A stretch of DNA of 64,000 nucleotides from Sinomonas gamaensis (GCF_005876955.1 NZ_SSCL01000003.1:310001-374000); one strand, 5' to 3'; counted from the stretch's first letter, positions 1 through 8,498 are shown. Translations and numbers: made by a program. Notes: generated from the letters alone by a model not told the origin.

Positions 1-1010
1 AGGACGTCCTTGGTTTTGCCGCCGCAGTGGATGCTCGCTTCCCGCACGTGAGCCTCGTCTACGCCGCAGAGCCCACGCCAGAACTGACCATCGCTGCCAT
101 GCGCTCCGGAGTTAGAGACATCCTTTCGCCGAAGACTTCCGTCGAAAGCCTCAGGTTGCGGCTCGAAGAGGCAGCAGCGTCCGCGGTGTTCCGCTTCTCC
201 GCGTCCCCTCAAGGCGACGACGGCGGCGCACCCCATCAGGGGCGGGGTCGAGTAATTGCTGTCATGTCTCCCAAGGGCGGCGTGGGAAAGACGACGATCT
301 CGACGAACATCGCCGTAGGACTCGCGAGAGTTGCACCTCTCTCCGTCGTAATCGTCGACTTGGACTTGCAGTTCGGTGACGTTGCGAGCGGGCTGATGTT
401 GGATCCTGAGCGGACGGTGCTTGACGCCGTGAACGGACCCATGGACGCGCTCTCTCTTAAGACGTACTTGAGTCCGCATCCCACCAACCTCTATGCGCTG
501 TGCGCTCCCCGGAACCCTGCCGACGCAGACCGGATATCCGCCCCGGCGGTCGGTGAGCTCGTTTCCCGTCTAGCCGCCGAGTTCCAGTATGTCGTCATTG
601 ATACGTCACCTGGCCTTGGCGAACATGTGCTTGCAGTTCTCGACCAAGCCACGGATGTCGTCTGGGTGTGCGGGATGGACATCCCGAGCGTAAGGGGGCT
701 CAAGTCGGGCCTCGAAATCCTCTCGGAGCTGCAGATGCTCCCCGAACGTCGGCATGTCGTAGTGAACATGGCGGATCGAAAGTCGGGGATCACGGTGCAA
801 GACGTGGAAGCGACAGTGGGCATTCCAGTGGACATTGTCCTTCCACGATCTCGGGCCCTCCCGATGTCGACCAACCGCGGCGTTCCAGCCCTCCAGGATG
901 GCCTCCGAGATGCAACAGTCAAGGGCCTCCGCCAACTGGTCGAACGCTTCAAGCCCACATGGCAAGATCGCGACCGGAAGGCCGTGCACCGAAGGGTGGT
1001 GTTCCAGTGA
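1..1010 (+). CDS. cpaE: CpaE/TadZ-like pilus-localising ATPase, module A (5' partial)
   Basis: MinD/ParA-type ATPase of a Tad (Flp pilus) system; in known systems it positions the assembly machine at the inner face of the membrane. The reading frame is open to the left edge, and the first visible residues align with about residue 70 of the complete paralogue at 8495-9694, so the N-terminal pseudo-receiver domain is partly cut off. The deviant Walker A motif SPKGGVGKTT and the switch-like stretch VIVDLDLQFGD are present. The stop overlaps the GTG start of cpaF by 4 bp (GTGA), suggesting translational coupling. Base composition is lower in GC than the module B copy. Confidence 0.88.
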   Translation, partial: DVLGFAAAVDARFPHVSLVYAAEPTPELTIAAMRSGVRDILSPKTSVESLRLRLEEAAASAVFRFSASPQGDDGGAPHQGRGRVIAVMSPKGGVGKTTISTNIAVGLARVAPLSVVIVDLDLQFGDVASGLMLDPERTVLDAVNGPMDALSLKTYLSPHPTNLYALCAPRNPADADRISAPAVGELVSRLAAEFQYVVIDTSPGLGEHVLAVLDQATDVVWVCGMDIPSVRGLKSGLEILSELQMLPERRHVVVNMADRKSGITVQDVEATVGIPVDIVLPRSRALPMSTNRGVPALQDGLRDATVKGLRQLVERFKPTWQDRDRKAVHRRVVFQ

Positions 1011-2518
1011 GCCTCATCGAACGACTTCAGGCCGCAAAGGGAGGCGCAAGTCAGTCTGCCGGCACATCGCAATCCAGCGACTCTTCTGTCGTTGTACCCG
1101 CAATTTCCGCCCCAGCTGATAACACCTCCGGCGACTCGCCATCCGCAACACTAGGCGTCCGCCTGACAGCCCAAATAGCGGCAGAGGCGGAGGCCCGCCT
1201 CACGGAGAACGAACCGACTCACGGGAGCGTGCGGGCAAGCCAGGCGCTCCGAGAGCTCAAAGAGAAAGCCACTGAGGAACTCTTCGAGCGCGTCGGCAGC
1301 CGGATCACCGACTCCAGCCTGAGCGAAATTGACCTCGCTGACTTTGTCCGCGGTGAGCTTCGCACAGTGGTATCAGAGCAGCAGGTTCCGCTGACGTCGA
1401 GCGAACGTGATCGCCTTATCGACGAGATTATGGACGACGTGCTGGGCCTCGGTCCGATTCAGCGCTATATAGATGACCCGAGCGTCACTGAGGTCATGGT
1501 GAACCGGGCGGATCAGGTCTACGTTGAACGGCACGGTCAGCTCTTCGCTACGGAAACCACGTTCACATCGGAAGAGCAGTTGCGGCGAGTCATCGACCGC
1601 ATCGTATCGCGGGTCGGCCGTCGTATCGACGAATCGTCGCCGCTGGTGGACGCTCGCCTAGCAGACGGATCGCGTGTCAACGCCATCATTCCCCCGCTCG
1701 CCGTCAACGGCGCCGCGCTCACAATCCGTAAGTTCTCGCGTGAAGCCCTGAGCGTCGAGAAACTCATCCAGCTCGGCACTCTCAATCCAGAGATGGCTGA
1801 ACTCATGCAAGCTTGCGTCGAAGCGCGTATGAACGTTATCGTCTCGGGCGGCACGGGCACGGGCAAGACAACTCTCTTGAACGTGCTGTCCGGATACATT
1901 CCGAGATCCGAGCGCATCGTGACCATCGAGGACGCCGTGGAGCTTCAGCTCCAGCAGGATCACGTGATCCGACTGGAGAGCCGGCCGCCTAACATCGAGG
2001 GACGAGGCGCCATCACGATTCGCGATCTGGTGCGCAACTCCCTCCGCATGCGCCCTGATCGCATCGTTGTCGGTGAAGTTCGCGGCGGTGAGACGCTCGA
2101 CATGCTTCAGGCGATGAATACCGGTCACGACGGCTCGCTCTCGACCGTGCACGCCAACTCACCGCGTGACGCCATCGCTCGCCTTGAGACCCTGGTTCTT
2201 ATGGCCGGAATGGACCTTCCGCTGCGCGCCATCCGCGAGCAGGTTGCCTCCGCAGTCAATCTAATTGTGCAGCTCACCCGTCTTCGCGACGGCACTCGTC
2301 GGGTCACGCACGTCACGGAGGTGCAGGGGATGGAAGGCGACGTGGTGACGCTGCAGGATGCATTCGTATTCGATTTTGGGGCGGGAATCGACGCGAACGG
2401 CCGGTTCTTGGGGAAGCCCGTGCCGACGGGAGTTAGGCCCCGGTTCACCGAGCGCTTCGCGGATCTCGGAATCAAGATCAGCCCTTCGATATTCGGTCTC
2501 CAGGCCGGGAAGCGGTGA
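1007..2518 (+). CDS. cpaF: CpaF/TadA pilus secretion ATPase, module A
   Basis: Hexameric type II/IV secretion ATPase that powers Flp pilus assembly on the cytoplasmic side. The 503-residue protein has a low-complexity Ser/Ala-rich N-terminus (about residues 10-60), then the conserved core: [15 protein letters not shown], Walker [12 protein letters not shown] with Lys at about 287, Walker B region RIVVGEVRG and the His-box [13 protein letters not shown]. The GTG start at 1007 is chosen because it overlaps the cpaE stop exactly as in module B and because homology with the module B copy begins downstream of it; the longer upstream frame lies inside cpaE. Near-identical catalytic core to the 9691-11136 copy. 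Confidence 0.95.
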   Translation: MSLIERLQAAKGGASQSAGTSQSSDSSVVVPAISAPADNTSGDSPSATLGVRLTAQIAAEAEARLTENEPTHGSVRASQALRELKEKATEELFERVGSRITDSSLSEIDLADFVRGELRTVVSEQQVPLTSSERDRLIDEIMDDVLGLGPIQRYIDDPSVTEVMVNRADQVYVERHGQLFATETTFTSEEQLRRVIDRIVSRVGRRIDESSPLVDARLADGSRVNAIIPPLAVNGAALTIRKFSREALSVEKLIQLGTLNPEMAELMQACVEARMNVIVSGGTGTGKTTLLNVLSGYIPRSERIVTIEDAVELQLQQDHVIRLESRPPNIEGRGAITIRDLVRNSLRMRPDRIVVGEVRGGETLDMLQAMNTGHDGSLSTVHANSPRDAIARLETLVLMAGMDLPLRAIREQVASAVNLIVQLTRLRDGTRRVTHVTEVQGMEGDVVTLQDAFVFDFGAGIDANGRFLGKPVPTGVRPRFTERFADLGIKISPSIFGLQAGKR

Positions 2519-3465
2519 GGGTCGTGGACTCGCCCATCATCTTGGCTTTGGGCCTTGTGTGCGTCTATGCAGCTATTGGCGTTGCCGCACTCATCCTGTT
2601 AAAGTCCCGTCGCGTCGTACCCCTCAATCGACGACGGCCCGAGGCTACTGCTTCGGCGTCAGCGCTCACCAAGGTAACTGAGTCTGCCCTCGGCGCGATC
2701 AACAAGAGCCTTAGAGGGAGACAACTCCGGCTTATTAGGGCGGACAAGTTCGAGCAAGCTGGCCTGAAGATCCGTGCCGCGGACTTCGTCCTCATGTGTG
2801 GGGCGGGATTCCTCGTCTCGGGCATCGTCGGTTTCATTCTTGCGGGAGTCGGATTGGCACTTCTTTTTGGACTCCTGACGCCTGCGGGGATGGTGTTTTG
2901 GCTACACTTGAAGGCTTCGCGACGGCAGTCCAAGTTCGGTGAACAGCTTCCCGACACCCTTCAGATGCTGGCTGGAAGCATGCGTGCCGGACACAGCCTT
3001 ATGCGGGCATTGGACGCAGCATCCGATGAAGCCGAGGCGCCCATGAGTGAAGAGCTACGAAGGGTTGTAAACGAAACTCGAATCGGCCGTGACCTCAATG
3101 ATTCGCTGATCGATACCGCAGCCCGGATGAAGTCCCAAGACTTCTTGTGGACCGCCCAGGCGATCGAGACCCAGCGCGAGATCGGCGGAAATCTCGCCGA
3201 GGTCCTCGAAAACGTCAATGAGACGATTCGGGAACGAGCAGCACTCATCCGTCAAGTGCGATCGCTGAGTGCCGAAGGGCGCGTCTCCGCGTACGTTCTT
3301 GTCGGTTTGCCCATCATCATGCTCTTCATCCTGTGCCTGATCAATCCAACCTATGGTCCTACATTCTTCGGGACTATTCCAGGCTGGCTCATGCTGGCAG
3401 GCGCGGGAACAATGCTCGGGCTCGGATCATTCTGGCTCAGCCGGCTCATCAAGCCGAAGTTCTGA
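2515..3465 (+). CDS. tadB: TadB-like pilus platform membrane protein, module A
   Basis: Inner-membrane platform protein with a type II secretion F (T2SSF) domain; with TadC it anchors the CpaF ATPase. The 316-residue protein has an N-terminal membrane helix (about residues 5-25), a helix pair around 90-130, the cytoplasmic T2SSF core (QLPDTLQMLAGSMRAGHS; SQDFLWTAQAIETQREIGGN) and two C-terminal helices. It starts at GTG 2515 in a GTGA overlap with cpaF. Paralogue of 11124-12059. Confidence 0.92.
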   Translation: MRVVDSPIILALGLVCVYAAIGVAALILLKSRRVVPLNRRRPEATASASALTKVTESALGAINKSLRGRQLRLIRADKFEQAGLKIRAADFVLMCGAGFLVSGIVGFILAGVGLALLFGLLTPAGMVFWLHLKASRRQSKFGEQLPDTLQMLAGSMRAGHSLMRALDAASDEAEAPMSEELRRVVNETRIGRDLNDSLIDTAARMKSQDFLWTAQAIETQREIGGNLAEVLENVNETIRERAALIRQVRSLSAEGRVSAYVLVGLPIIMLFILCLINPTYGPTFFGTIPGWLMLAGAGTMLGLGSFWLSRLIKPKF

Positions 3466-3476
3466 AGGAGCGCCAC

Positions 3477-4355
3477 ATGTCACTAATTCCGCTTGCCGCG
3501 ATTGTCGCTATCATGGCTCCCATTAGCTATCTGACGTGGAGCTTAGTATCAACCGACCGCTCCTCTCGCAAACGCATCCATCTGAATCTCGGAATCGCCA
3601 AAGCTGCTGCCAAGAAGGCGCCCTCGTCTGTTCCTGAGATGTTTGTCGGGATCTCACGAAGGTTCCTCCCCGGCGGATACGTGGTTTGGCTAGACAAAAA
3701 GCTAGCGGGGGCCGGGCGCCCGAAGAGCTGGCCGATGGAACGAGTACTGGTTATCAAGCCAGCCATAGCTCTCTGCTTCGTTGCGCTGGAACTGCTCATC
3801 TTCGGAAGGATACTGAATCCCCAGCTCTTTCTGGTGATTCTGGCCCTGGGTGCGGCCGCGTATTTTCTGCCGGACCTCCTCCTGAATAACACAGCCCAGA
3901 AGCGGCGGAAGGCCATGCAACTCGCTCTCCCGAACATGCTTGATCAGATGCTGATTTCAGTTGAGGCGGGCGTCGGCTTCGAGGGTGCCATGGCCAAGGC
4001 AGCGGACAACGGGAGCGGTCCGCTGGCGGACGAGTTCGTGCGGACGCTCCAGGACATCCAAGTGGGCAGGTCTCGACACGAAGCCTATCTCGATCTCGCG
4101 GAACGTTCCGGTTTTCCTGAATTACGGTCCTTTATTCGTGCCGTCGTGCAAGCAGATCAGTATGGCATTGCGATCGCCAATGTTCTCAGGACTCAGGCAA
4201 AGGAGATGCGCCTCAAGCGGCGACAGAAGGCAGAAGAGCACGCTATGAAGATCCCTGTGAAGGTTCTTTTCCCGCTCGTTATGACGATTCTTCCAGCCAT
4301 GTTCGTGATCATTCTTGGCCCTCCCGTCCTCAACGTGATTCGGATGTTCTCATGA
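3477..4355 (+). CDS. tadC: TadC-like pilus platform membrane protein, module A
   Basis: Second T2SSF-domain platform protein of the Tad machine. It has 292 residues from ATG 3477, preceded by the strong Shine-Dalgarno GAAGGAG at 3464-3470; the longer upstream frame overlaps tadB and has no such signal. Conserved features are LPNMLDQMLISVEAGVGFE, the VGRSRHEAYLDLAERS stretch and a C-terminal helix pair ending near residue 290. A hand count of one 60-nt stretch (3721-3780) gave 33 G+C, against 40 of 60 in a stretch (12541-12600) of the paralogue, consistent with a separate origin of this module. The stop overlaps the flp start (ATGA). Confidence 0.92.
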   Translation: MSLIPLAAIVAIMAPISYLTWSLVSTDRSSRKRIHLNLGIAKAAAKKAPSSVPEMFVGISRRFLPGGYVVWLDKKLAGAGRPKSWPMERVLVIKPAIALCFVALELLIFGRILNPQLFLVILALGAAAYFLPDLLLNNTAQKRRKAMQLALPNMLDQMLISVEAGVGFEGAMAKAADNGSGPLADEFVRTLQDIQVGRSRHEAYLDLAERSGFPELRSFIRAVVQADQYGIAIANVLRTQAKEMRLKRRQKAEEHAMKIPVKVLFPLVMTILPAMFVIILGPPVLNVIRMFS

Positions 4356-4543
4356 AACTAACAGGCTCTGCTGATGATCCGAACCATACGGCTCCTGACG
4401 AAATAGGTGCAACAGCTACCGAGTATGTGATGCTTGTCGCGTTCGTCGCGCTCGCGCTCATTTCAACGGTCACCATTTTCGGGAGTGCGCTCAACAGCTA
4501 CTATGTGTCGCTGGCTAGCAACATCACATCGGTTCTGCCCTAG
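4352..4543 (+). CDS. flp: Flp-type pilin, module A
   Basis: Structural subunit of the Flp pilus. It has 63 residues: a 19-residue leader ending in Gly, then the class IVb prepilin junction G/ATATEYVMLV with Glu at +5 and a hydrophobic helix. Prepilin peptidase should cut after Gly19; no such peptidase gene is in the window. It is translationally coupled to tadC by an ATGA overlap, so here the pilin comes last in the operon, whereas in module B two pilin genes come first. It is followed within 17 bp by a 15-bp perfect hairpin. Only distantly similar to the module B pilins outside the junction. Confidence 0.9.
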   Translation: MKLTGSADDPNHTAPDEIGATATEYVMLVAFVALALISTVTIFGSALNSYYVSLASNITSVLP

Positions 4544-5689
4544 ATGAACCCCAATGACCGGAGTCCTCTCCTGGTACCCAGAGCCAGGAGAGGACTCCAA
4601 TCCAACTTCTCGATCGCTGTCGCACTCGATCCCTCACGAAACTCCCTCAATGCTCTAAGGCTTCTTCTTGCGGCCGCTGTCATCGTGTCCCATGCGTGGG
4701 TGCTTGGAGGTTACGGCGCTGAACCAAGCCTTTTTGGCATCAATCTGGGGCGCGCCGGAGTGATGGGGTTCTTCGGCATCTCTGGCTACCTCATCACTAT
4801 CAGCGCCCAGCGAGCGCGATTCGTCCAAGACTACCTGCTCGCTCGCTTTATTCGGGTGTACCCGGCACTGGCCATGGCGGCACTCCTCATATCCGTAGTA
4901 GCTGCTCCCATCGGGGCAATTATCACCGCCGGCCAATACGACGTTTGTGGGGCGCTCGCCTTCCTCGCCGCAGTACTAACACTTGCAGTTGGAGTCATCG
5001 GTACGCCTCCAATCGGCACGTCTCTGCAAGGAAATCCCAACGCGGGCGAGTGGGATTCGCCGTTGTGGACGCTTACCTGGGAAGCGCTTGGCTACCTGAT
5101 CCTCGCAGTAGTCGTGATCGCTGCACGCCGCACCGACAACGCCAAAAGCGCTCCAGTTGCGGGCGCCTTCCTCTTCGTGGCAGTAAGCTCTCAGGTCGCA
5201 GCGCGGATCTTCCAAGGAGGGCCCGTTCTGAGCCTTGTTGATTTCGCGATGCCCCTCATGGCCTGCTTCCTTGCAGGCTCCGTCGTCGCGCATTTCCGCG
5301 GACACATCCCTGTAGGTTTCGTTCCCGTTGCCGCGGCGGCGGCCGCTACATGGGCCGCCCTCGCCTCGGGCTTCGGCCCTGCGCTGGCCCCTCTCCCCCT
5401 CACGTACCTCATCCTCTGCGCCGGCTCCCTCAAAACCTTCTCCCGAGTCGGCTCCAAGTACGACATCTCCTACGGCGTCTACATCTACGGCTGGCCGGTG
5501 CAACAGCTCCTCGAAGCAGTGCACCTGCCCTCAGTCCTCCCACCCCTCGGTTACGCGGCCGTAGCGCTCGTCGCCGTGGCGCCTCTGGGACTCCTGAGTT
5601 GCGTCTTCATTGAACAGCCAGCACAGCGGTGGCGGAAGCGGTGGGTTTCCCGACGCGAGAGCAAGATGCTGGAGTCCAGAGCGGCATAA
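4544..5689 (+). CDS. Acyltransferase family 3 (OafA/YrhL-like) membrane protein
   Basis: Predicted membrane O-acyltransferase; relatives move acetyl or other acyl groups onto cell-surface sugars. The 381-residue protein has about ten hydrophobic helices and the family R-X10-H motif near residues 38-49 (R, ten residues, H in RLLLAAAVIVSHAW). It has no extracellular SGNH domain, so it is the short form. ATG 4544 directly abuts the flp stop, and no better in-frame start exists before the domain, so a 15-bp hairpin lies within the first 20 codons. Composition rises in GC toward the 3' end (one 60-nt stretch at 5341-5400 is 47/60 G+C; one at 4681-4740 is 34/60). Lying between two pilus modules, it might modify pilin or envelope glycan; this is inference. 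Confidence 0.82.
   Translation: MNPNDRSPLLVPRARRGLQSNFSIAVALDPSRNSLNALRLLLAAAVIVSHAWVLGGYGAEPSLFGINLGRAGVMGFFGISGYLITISAQRARFVQDYLLARFIRVYPALAMAALLISVVAAPIGAIITAGQYDVCGALAFLAAVLTLAVGVIGTPPIGTSLQGNPNAGEWDSPLWTLTWEALGYLILAVVVIAARRTDNAKSAPVAGAFLFVAVSSQVAARIFQGGPVLSLVDFAMPLMACFLAGSVVAHFRGHIPVGFVPVAAAAAATWAALASGFGPALAPLPLTYLILCAGSLKTFSRVGSKYDISYGVYIYGWPVQQLLEAVHLPSVLPPLGYAAVALVAVAPLGLLSCVFIEQPAQRWRKRWVSRRESKMLESRAA
4560..4598 (+). terminator. 15-bp perfect hairpin after module A flp
   Basis: Perfect inverted repeat: left arm GGAGTCCTCTCCTGG (4560-4574), 9-nt loop, right arm 4584-4598. There is no U-tract, so it could be a partial terminator or a 3' stabiliser of the pilin message. It lies inside the first codons of the downstream acyltransferase, so folding would also affect translation of that gene. 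Confidence 0.6.
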
Positions 5690-5697
5690 TCCCCATC

Positions 5698-5719
5698 AAA
5701 CCCTCAAGAAACCCTCAAG
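5698..5719 (+). repeat. Tandem 11-bp direct repeat upstream of module B
   Basis: Two exact head-to-tail copies of AAACCCTCAAG (5698-5708 and 5709-5719) lie just after the acyltransferase stop and about 150 bp before the first module B pilin. The position suits a regulator-binding site for the module B promoter. The rest of the 5690-5865 gap shows no gene and no clear -35/-10 pair. Confidence 0.5.
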
Positions 5720-5865
5720 AATTCCCCCATTCCCCAGACCTCAGTGAGCCTTCCCCAAGGCTTCCGCGAGATCGCCCCCGCGGCATTGTGCACGCCCGTA
5801 ACTTCGATAGTGGAGCTGGCAGACGGGCCAGCGAACCGCCCACCCGAATACAGGAGTTAGACACA

Positions 5866-6075
5866 ATGCTCTCTCTCATCGCCTCCCTCCACGTCCTCGG
5901 CATCAAGGCCAAGGAACGCTACCTGTCCGACGAGCGCGGCGCCACCGCTGTTGAGTACGGCATCATGGTGGCCCTCATCGCGGTCGTCATCATCGTCGCG
6001 GTGACCCTCCTCGGCGGCAACCTGAAGACGATGTTCAACAACGTCGCCACCCAGGTCCCCACCACCAACCCGTGA
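5866..6075 (+). CDS. flp: Flp-type pilin, module B copy 1
   Basis: Class IVb pilin of 69 residues from ATG 5866, with AGGAG at 5852-5856; the in-frame open stretch upstream lacks a ribosome-binding site and pilin similarity. A 25-residue leader ends in RG, followed by the junction G/ATAVEYGIMVAL with Glu at +5 and a Val/Ile-rich helix. The C-terminus NVATQVPTTNP is shared exactly with the next gene. The stop overlaps the GTG of copy 2. Confidence 0.92.
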   Translation: MLSLIASLHVLGIKAKERYLSDERGATAVEYGIMVALIAVVIIVAVTLLGGNLKTMFNNVATQVPTTNP

Positions 6076-6251
6076 GCCGCGACATGATCCGCCGCCTCTT
6101 CTCGGGCGAGAAGGGTGCCACCGCCGTCGAGTACGGCATCATGGTTGCCCTCATCGCCGTCGTCATCATCGTCGCCGTCACCCTTCTTGGCGGCAATCTC
6201 CAAGCGATGTTCAACAACGTCGCCACCCAGGTCCCCACGACCAACCCGTGA
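6072..6251 (+). CDS. flp: Flp-type pilin, module B copy 2 (59 residues)
   Basis: Tandem duplicate of the preceding pilin. From GTG 6072 (GTGA overlap with copy 1) it encodes 59 residues; ATG 6084 is an in-frame alternative giving 55. After a short leader (MSRDMIRRLFSGEKG) the mature region differs from copy 1 by only two residues (LKT versus LQA near the C-terminus). The DNA differs mostly at third codon positions, so the duplication is not very recent or both copies are under purifying selection. Short enough to be missed by length-filtered gene calling. Confidence 0.9.
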   Translation: MSRDMIRRLFSGEKGATAVEYGIMVALIAVVIIVAVTLLGGNLQAMFNNVATQVPTTNP

Positions 6252-6261
6252 GTCCGCGCCC

Positions 6262-6295
6262 GTGCCCGGGCCAGGCATTCTGCCGGCCCGGGCAC
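6262..6295 (+). terminator. Hairpin after the module B pilin pair
   Basis: Arms GTGCCCGGGCC (6262-6272) and GGCCCGGGCAC (6285-6295) pair perfectly; the loop can form an extra GGC/GCC stem. It lies 10 bp after the second pilin stop and before tadE, with no U-tract. It likely lowers read-through into the assembly genes or protects the abundant pilin transcript. It is the same arrangement as the hairpin at 4560-4598. Confidence 0.6.
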
Positions 6296-6336
6296 AAATG
6301 CGCCGAAGACCTGATCTGATCAACCAGGAGTGTCCT

Positions 6337-6708
6337 ATGTCCCGCCAGGACCGCGAACGCGGAGCCGCCGCAGTCGAGTTCGCCCTCGTGCTGCCGGTGC
6401 TCCTCGCTCTGGTGCTCGGGATCATCGATTTCGGCCGGGTGTTCAACGCCCAGCAGACCCTCACCTACGCAACCCGCGCCGGAGCCAGAGTCATGGCGAT
6501 CCAGAACAATCAGACCGCGGCGATCAGCGCGGCTCAGACTGCGGCCGCGCCCCTCGGACAGATCGCATCGTCCGCCTTCACTGTCTCGCCTTCAACCTGC
6601 ACGTCGGGGGTGCAGGTGACCGTCACGGTGACCTACACCGTGCCGACCACCGGCTTCTTCGGCACCTTTCCTCTGACGGCCAAGGGGGTCATGCTATGCG
6701 GCGGCTAA
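6337..6708 (+). CDS. tadE: TadE-like minor pseudopilin
   Basis: 123 residues from ATG 6337, with CCAGGAG at 6324-6330. The N-terminus has a pseudopilin junction, RG/AAAVEFALVLPVLL with Glu at +5, and the typical continuation GIIDFGRVFNAQQTLTYATRAG. TadE proteins are processed like pilins and are needed for pilus assembly or stability. The C-terminal part is beta-rich with two Cys residues (STCTSG and MLCGG) that could pair outside the membrane. It overlaps the next gene by 13 bp. Confidence 0.9.
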   Translation: MSRQDRERGAAAVEFALVLPVLLALVLGIIDFGRVFNAQQTLTYATRAGARVMAIQNNQTAAISAAQTAAAPLGQIASSAFTVSPSTCTSGVQVTVTVTYTVPTTGFFGTFPLTAKGVMLCGG

Positions 6709-7757
6709 GGCGGTACCTCACTTTAGGGCACGACGGCGGGCAGCACCGCGAGCGCGGAGCCGTCGCCGTCGTCGTGGCCCTTCTCATGGTGGTGCTGCTT
6801 GCGGCGGGCGCGCTTGCCGTCGACGGCGGCATGCTCTACGCGAAGCGCGCCCAGCTGCAGAGCGGGGCCGACGCCGCAGCGTTGGCAGTAGCGCAGAAGT
6901 GCGCGGCGAGCCTCACGGACCCTCTGTGCTCGACTACCTCCACCCTGGCGAGCACCTTGGCCCAGGGCAACATGGCTGCGGCCCAAGCCGGCATCGCCTC
7001 CCTCGCGGTGGACACGACGGCTCGTACGGTCACGGCCACCACCCAACCGCTTCAGCCCGGGGTGCAGACCGGCTCGGTGTCCACGTTCCTCGCACAAACG
7101 CTCGGGATCTCGAGCGTGAGCCTCGGGGCAACGGCCCAAGCGGCGTGGGGCAGCCCGAGCACGGGCATCGCGCCTTTCCCGCTCGCCATCTCGGTGTGCC
7201 AGGTGCAGAACTTGATCGACGGGGCGTACCAGCTCCTCCAAGACCACGGCACGGGCTACAACCTCGGCTGCACATGGGGCACTTCGGGTCTGCTGGTCCC
7301 GGGAGGCTTCGGCTGGCTCAAGCAGGACACGGGCCAGTGCGGCGCCACGATCAACATCGCTCAGTCGGAGGGCGGCAGCGACCCGGGCAACAACCCGCCG
7401 TCGAACTGCGATTCGGTCTTCGCGCAGTGGTACACCTCGCTCCAGAGCGGCAAGTCGCCCACGGTCCTCCTCCCGGTGTTCACGGCAGTCAGCGGGACCG
7501 GCAGTTCAGCGATCTACACGCTCAAGGGCTTCGCGGCGTTCAGCGTCCTCGGCTGGAAGTTCAGCGGCGGCAACTCGACGACCACCCCGCCGTACTACGT
7601 CTATAACAACCAGCCCGTCGGGCAGCCGCTGGTCGCCTGCAGCACAGGATGCCGCGGCATCATCGGCAAGTTCATCACCTTCGTCACCCTCGACAGCACG
7701 TACCAAGTCGGGGCTCCCAACAACTTCGGCGCCACCATCGTGCGCATGACCCAGTAG
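6696..7757 (+). CDS. tadG: TadG-like protein with N-terminal Tad domain
   Basis: 353 residues. ATG 6696 is chosen because the purine-rich AAGGGGG lies just upstream and the membrane anchor follows directly; it overlaps tadE by 13 bp. The RERGAVAVVVALLMVVLL anchor resembles a pseudopilin junction but lacks Glu at +5, as is common in TadG. It continues with the family hallmark ALAVDGGMLYAKRAQLQSGADAAALA. The rest is predicted extracytoplasmic, Ser/Thr/Gly-rich with several Cys. Role by family: accessory surface or scaffold protein of the Flp pilus. Confidence 0.85.
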   Translation: MRRLRRYLTLGHDGGQHRERGAVAVVVALLMVVLLAAGALAVDGGMLYAKRAQLQSGADAAALAVAQKCAASLTDPLCSTTSTLASTLAQGNMAAAQAGIASLAVDTTARTVTATTQPLQPGVQTGSVSTFLAQTLGISSVSLGATAQAAWGSPSTGIAPFPLAISVCQVQNLIDGAYQLLQDHGTGYNLGCTWGTSGLLVPGGFGWLKQDTGQCGATINIAQSEGGSDPGNNPPSNCDSVFAQWYTSLQSGKSPTVLLPVFTAVSGTGSSAIYTLKGFAAFSVLGWKFSGGNSTTTPPYYVYNNQPVGQPLVACSTGCRGIIGKFITFVTLDSTYQVGAPNNFGATIVRMTQ

Positions 7758-7775
7758 ATCCAGGAGAGCAATCGC

Positions 7776-8498
7776 ATGAAGTCACGACTCGTGGCCGGCG
7801 CTGCCGCGCTCGTCGCGGCCATCATCGGCGTCGCCCTGGTCATCTCCTACGCCGGCGGCGCGGACGCCCGCGCCCAGGCCGGGATGAAGCCCACCGACGT
7901 CCTGGTCGTCGCCAAGCCGGTCCCCGCCGGCACGACGGCGGAACAGCTCGGGGACTTCGTCCAGCTCAAGACCCTCCCCGCGAGCGCTATCGCCTCGACC
8001 GCCCTGCACTCCCTCGACGGAACCTCGGGCAAGGTCGTCTCGACGGCGCTCCAGCCAGGCGAGCAGGTCCTCTCGGACCGCCTCGTGGCCCCGAACTCGC
8101 TCTCAGCGCCGGGCACGGTCCCCGTGCCGGCGGGCCTCCAGGAAGTCTCGTTCCAGCTCGGCCCTGACCGGGCGGTCGGCGGCCGGATCCAGGCCGGCGA
8201 CGTCGTGGGAATCTTCCTCTCGTTCGACCACGGTGCCTTGCCCTCGGGCGGCCCGGAGAGCACCCAGCTCACGTACCACACCGTGCTCATCACGTCGGTC
8301 CAGGGCGGCCAAGCCCCCTCCTCCGACAATTCCGGCAAGCCGGCCACGGCACCGCTCCTGATCACTGCAGCCGTCACGGACGCGCAGGCCACCAAGATCG
8401 TCTTCGCCGCGCAGTTCGGGACGATCTGGCTGAGCAAGGAACAGCAGAACGCGCAGGGACCCACGACCACGATCGACCGAGGGAAGGTGTACCAGTGA
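7776..8498 (+). CDS. cpaB: CpaB/RcpC-like pilus assembly protein (SAF domain)
   Basis: 240 residues with an N-terminal membrane anchor (about residues 7-28), followed by a SAF-type domain (VLVVAKPVPAGTTAEQLGDFV; LQPGEQVLSDRLV) and the RcpC-like beta domain. In Gram-negatives CpaB interacts with the secretin; Gram-positives have no secretin, so it probably links the machine to the cell wall here (inference). ATG 7776 has GGAGAG upstream. The stop overlaps the GTG of cpaE. Confidence 0.9.
   Translation: MKSRLVAGAAALVAAIIGVALVISYAGGADARAQAGMKPTDVLVVAKPVPAGTTAEQLGDFVQLKTLPASAIASTALHSLDGTSGKVVSTALQPGEQVLSDRLVAPNSLSAPGTVPVPAGLQEVSFQLGPDRAVGGRIQAGDVVGIFLSFDHGALPSGGPESTQLTYHTVLITSVQGGQAPSSDNSGKPATAPLLITAAVTDAQATKIVFAAQFGTIWLSKEQQNAQGPTTTIDRGKVYQ

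Noticed and set aside
1-4543. Module A as a transposon-borne cassette
   Set aside because: No transposase, integrase, terminal repeats or tRNA site visible in the window; transfer is inferred only from composition.
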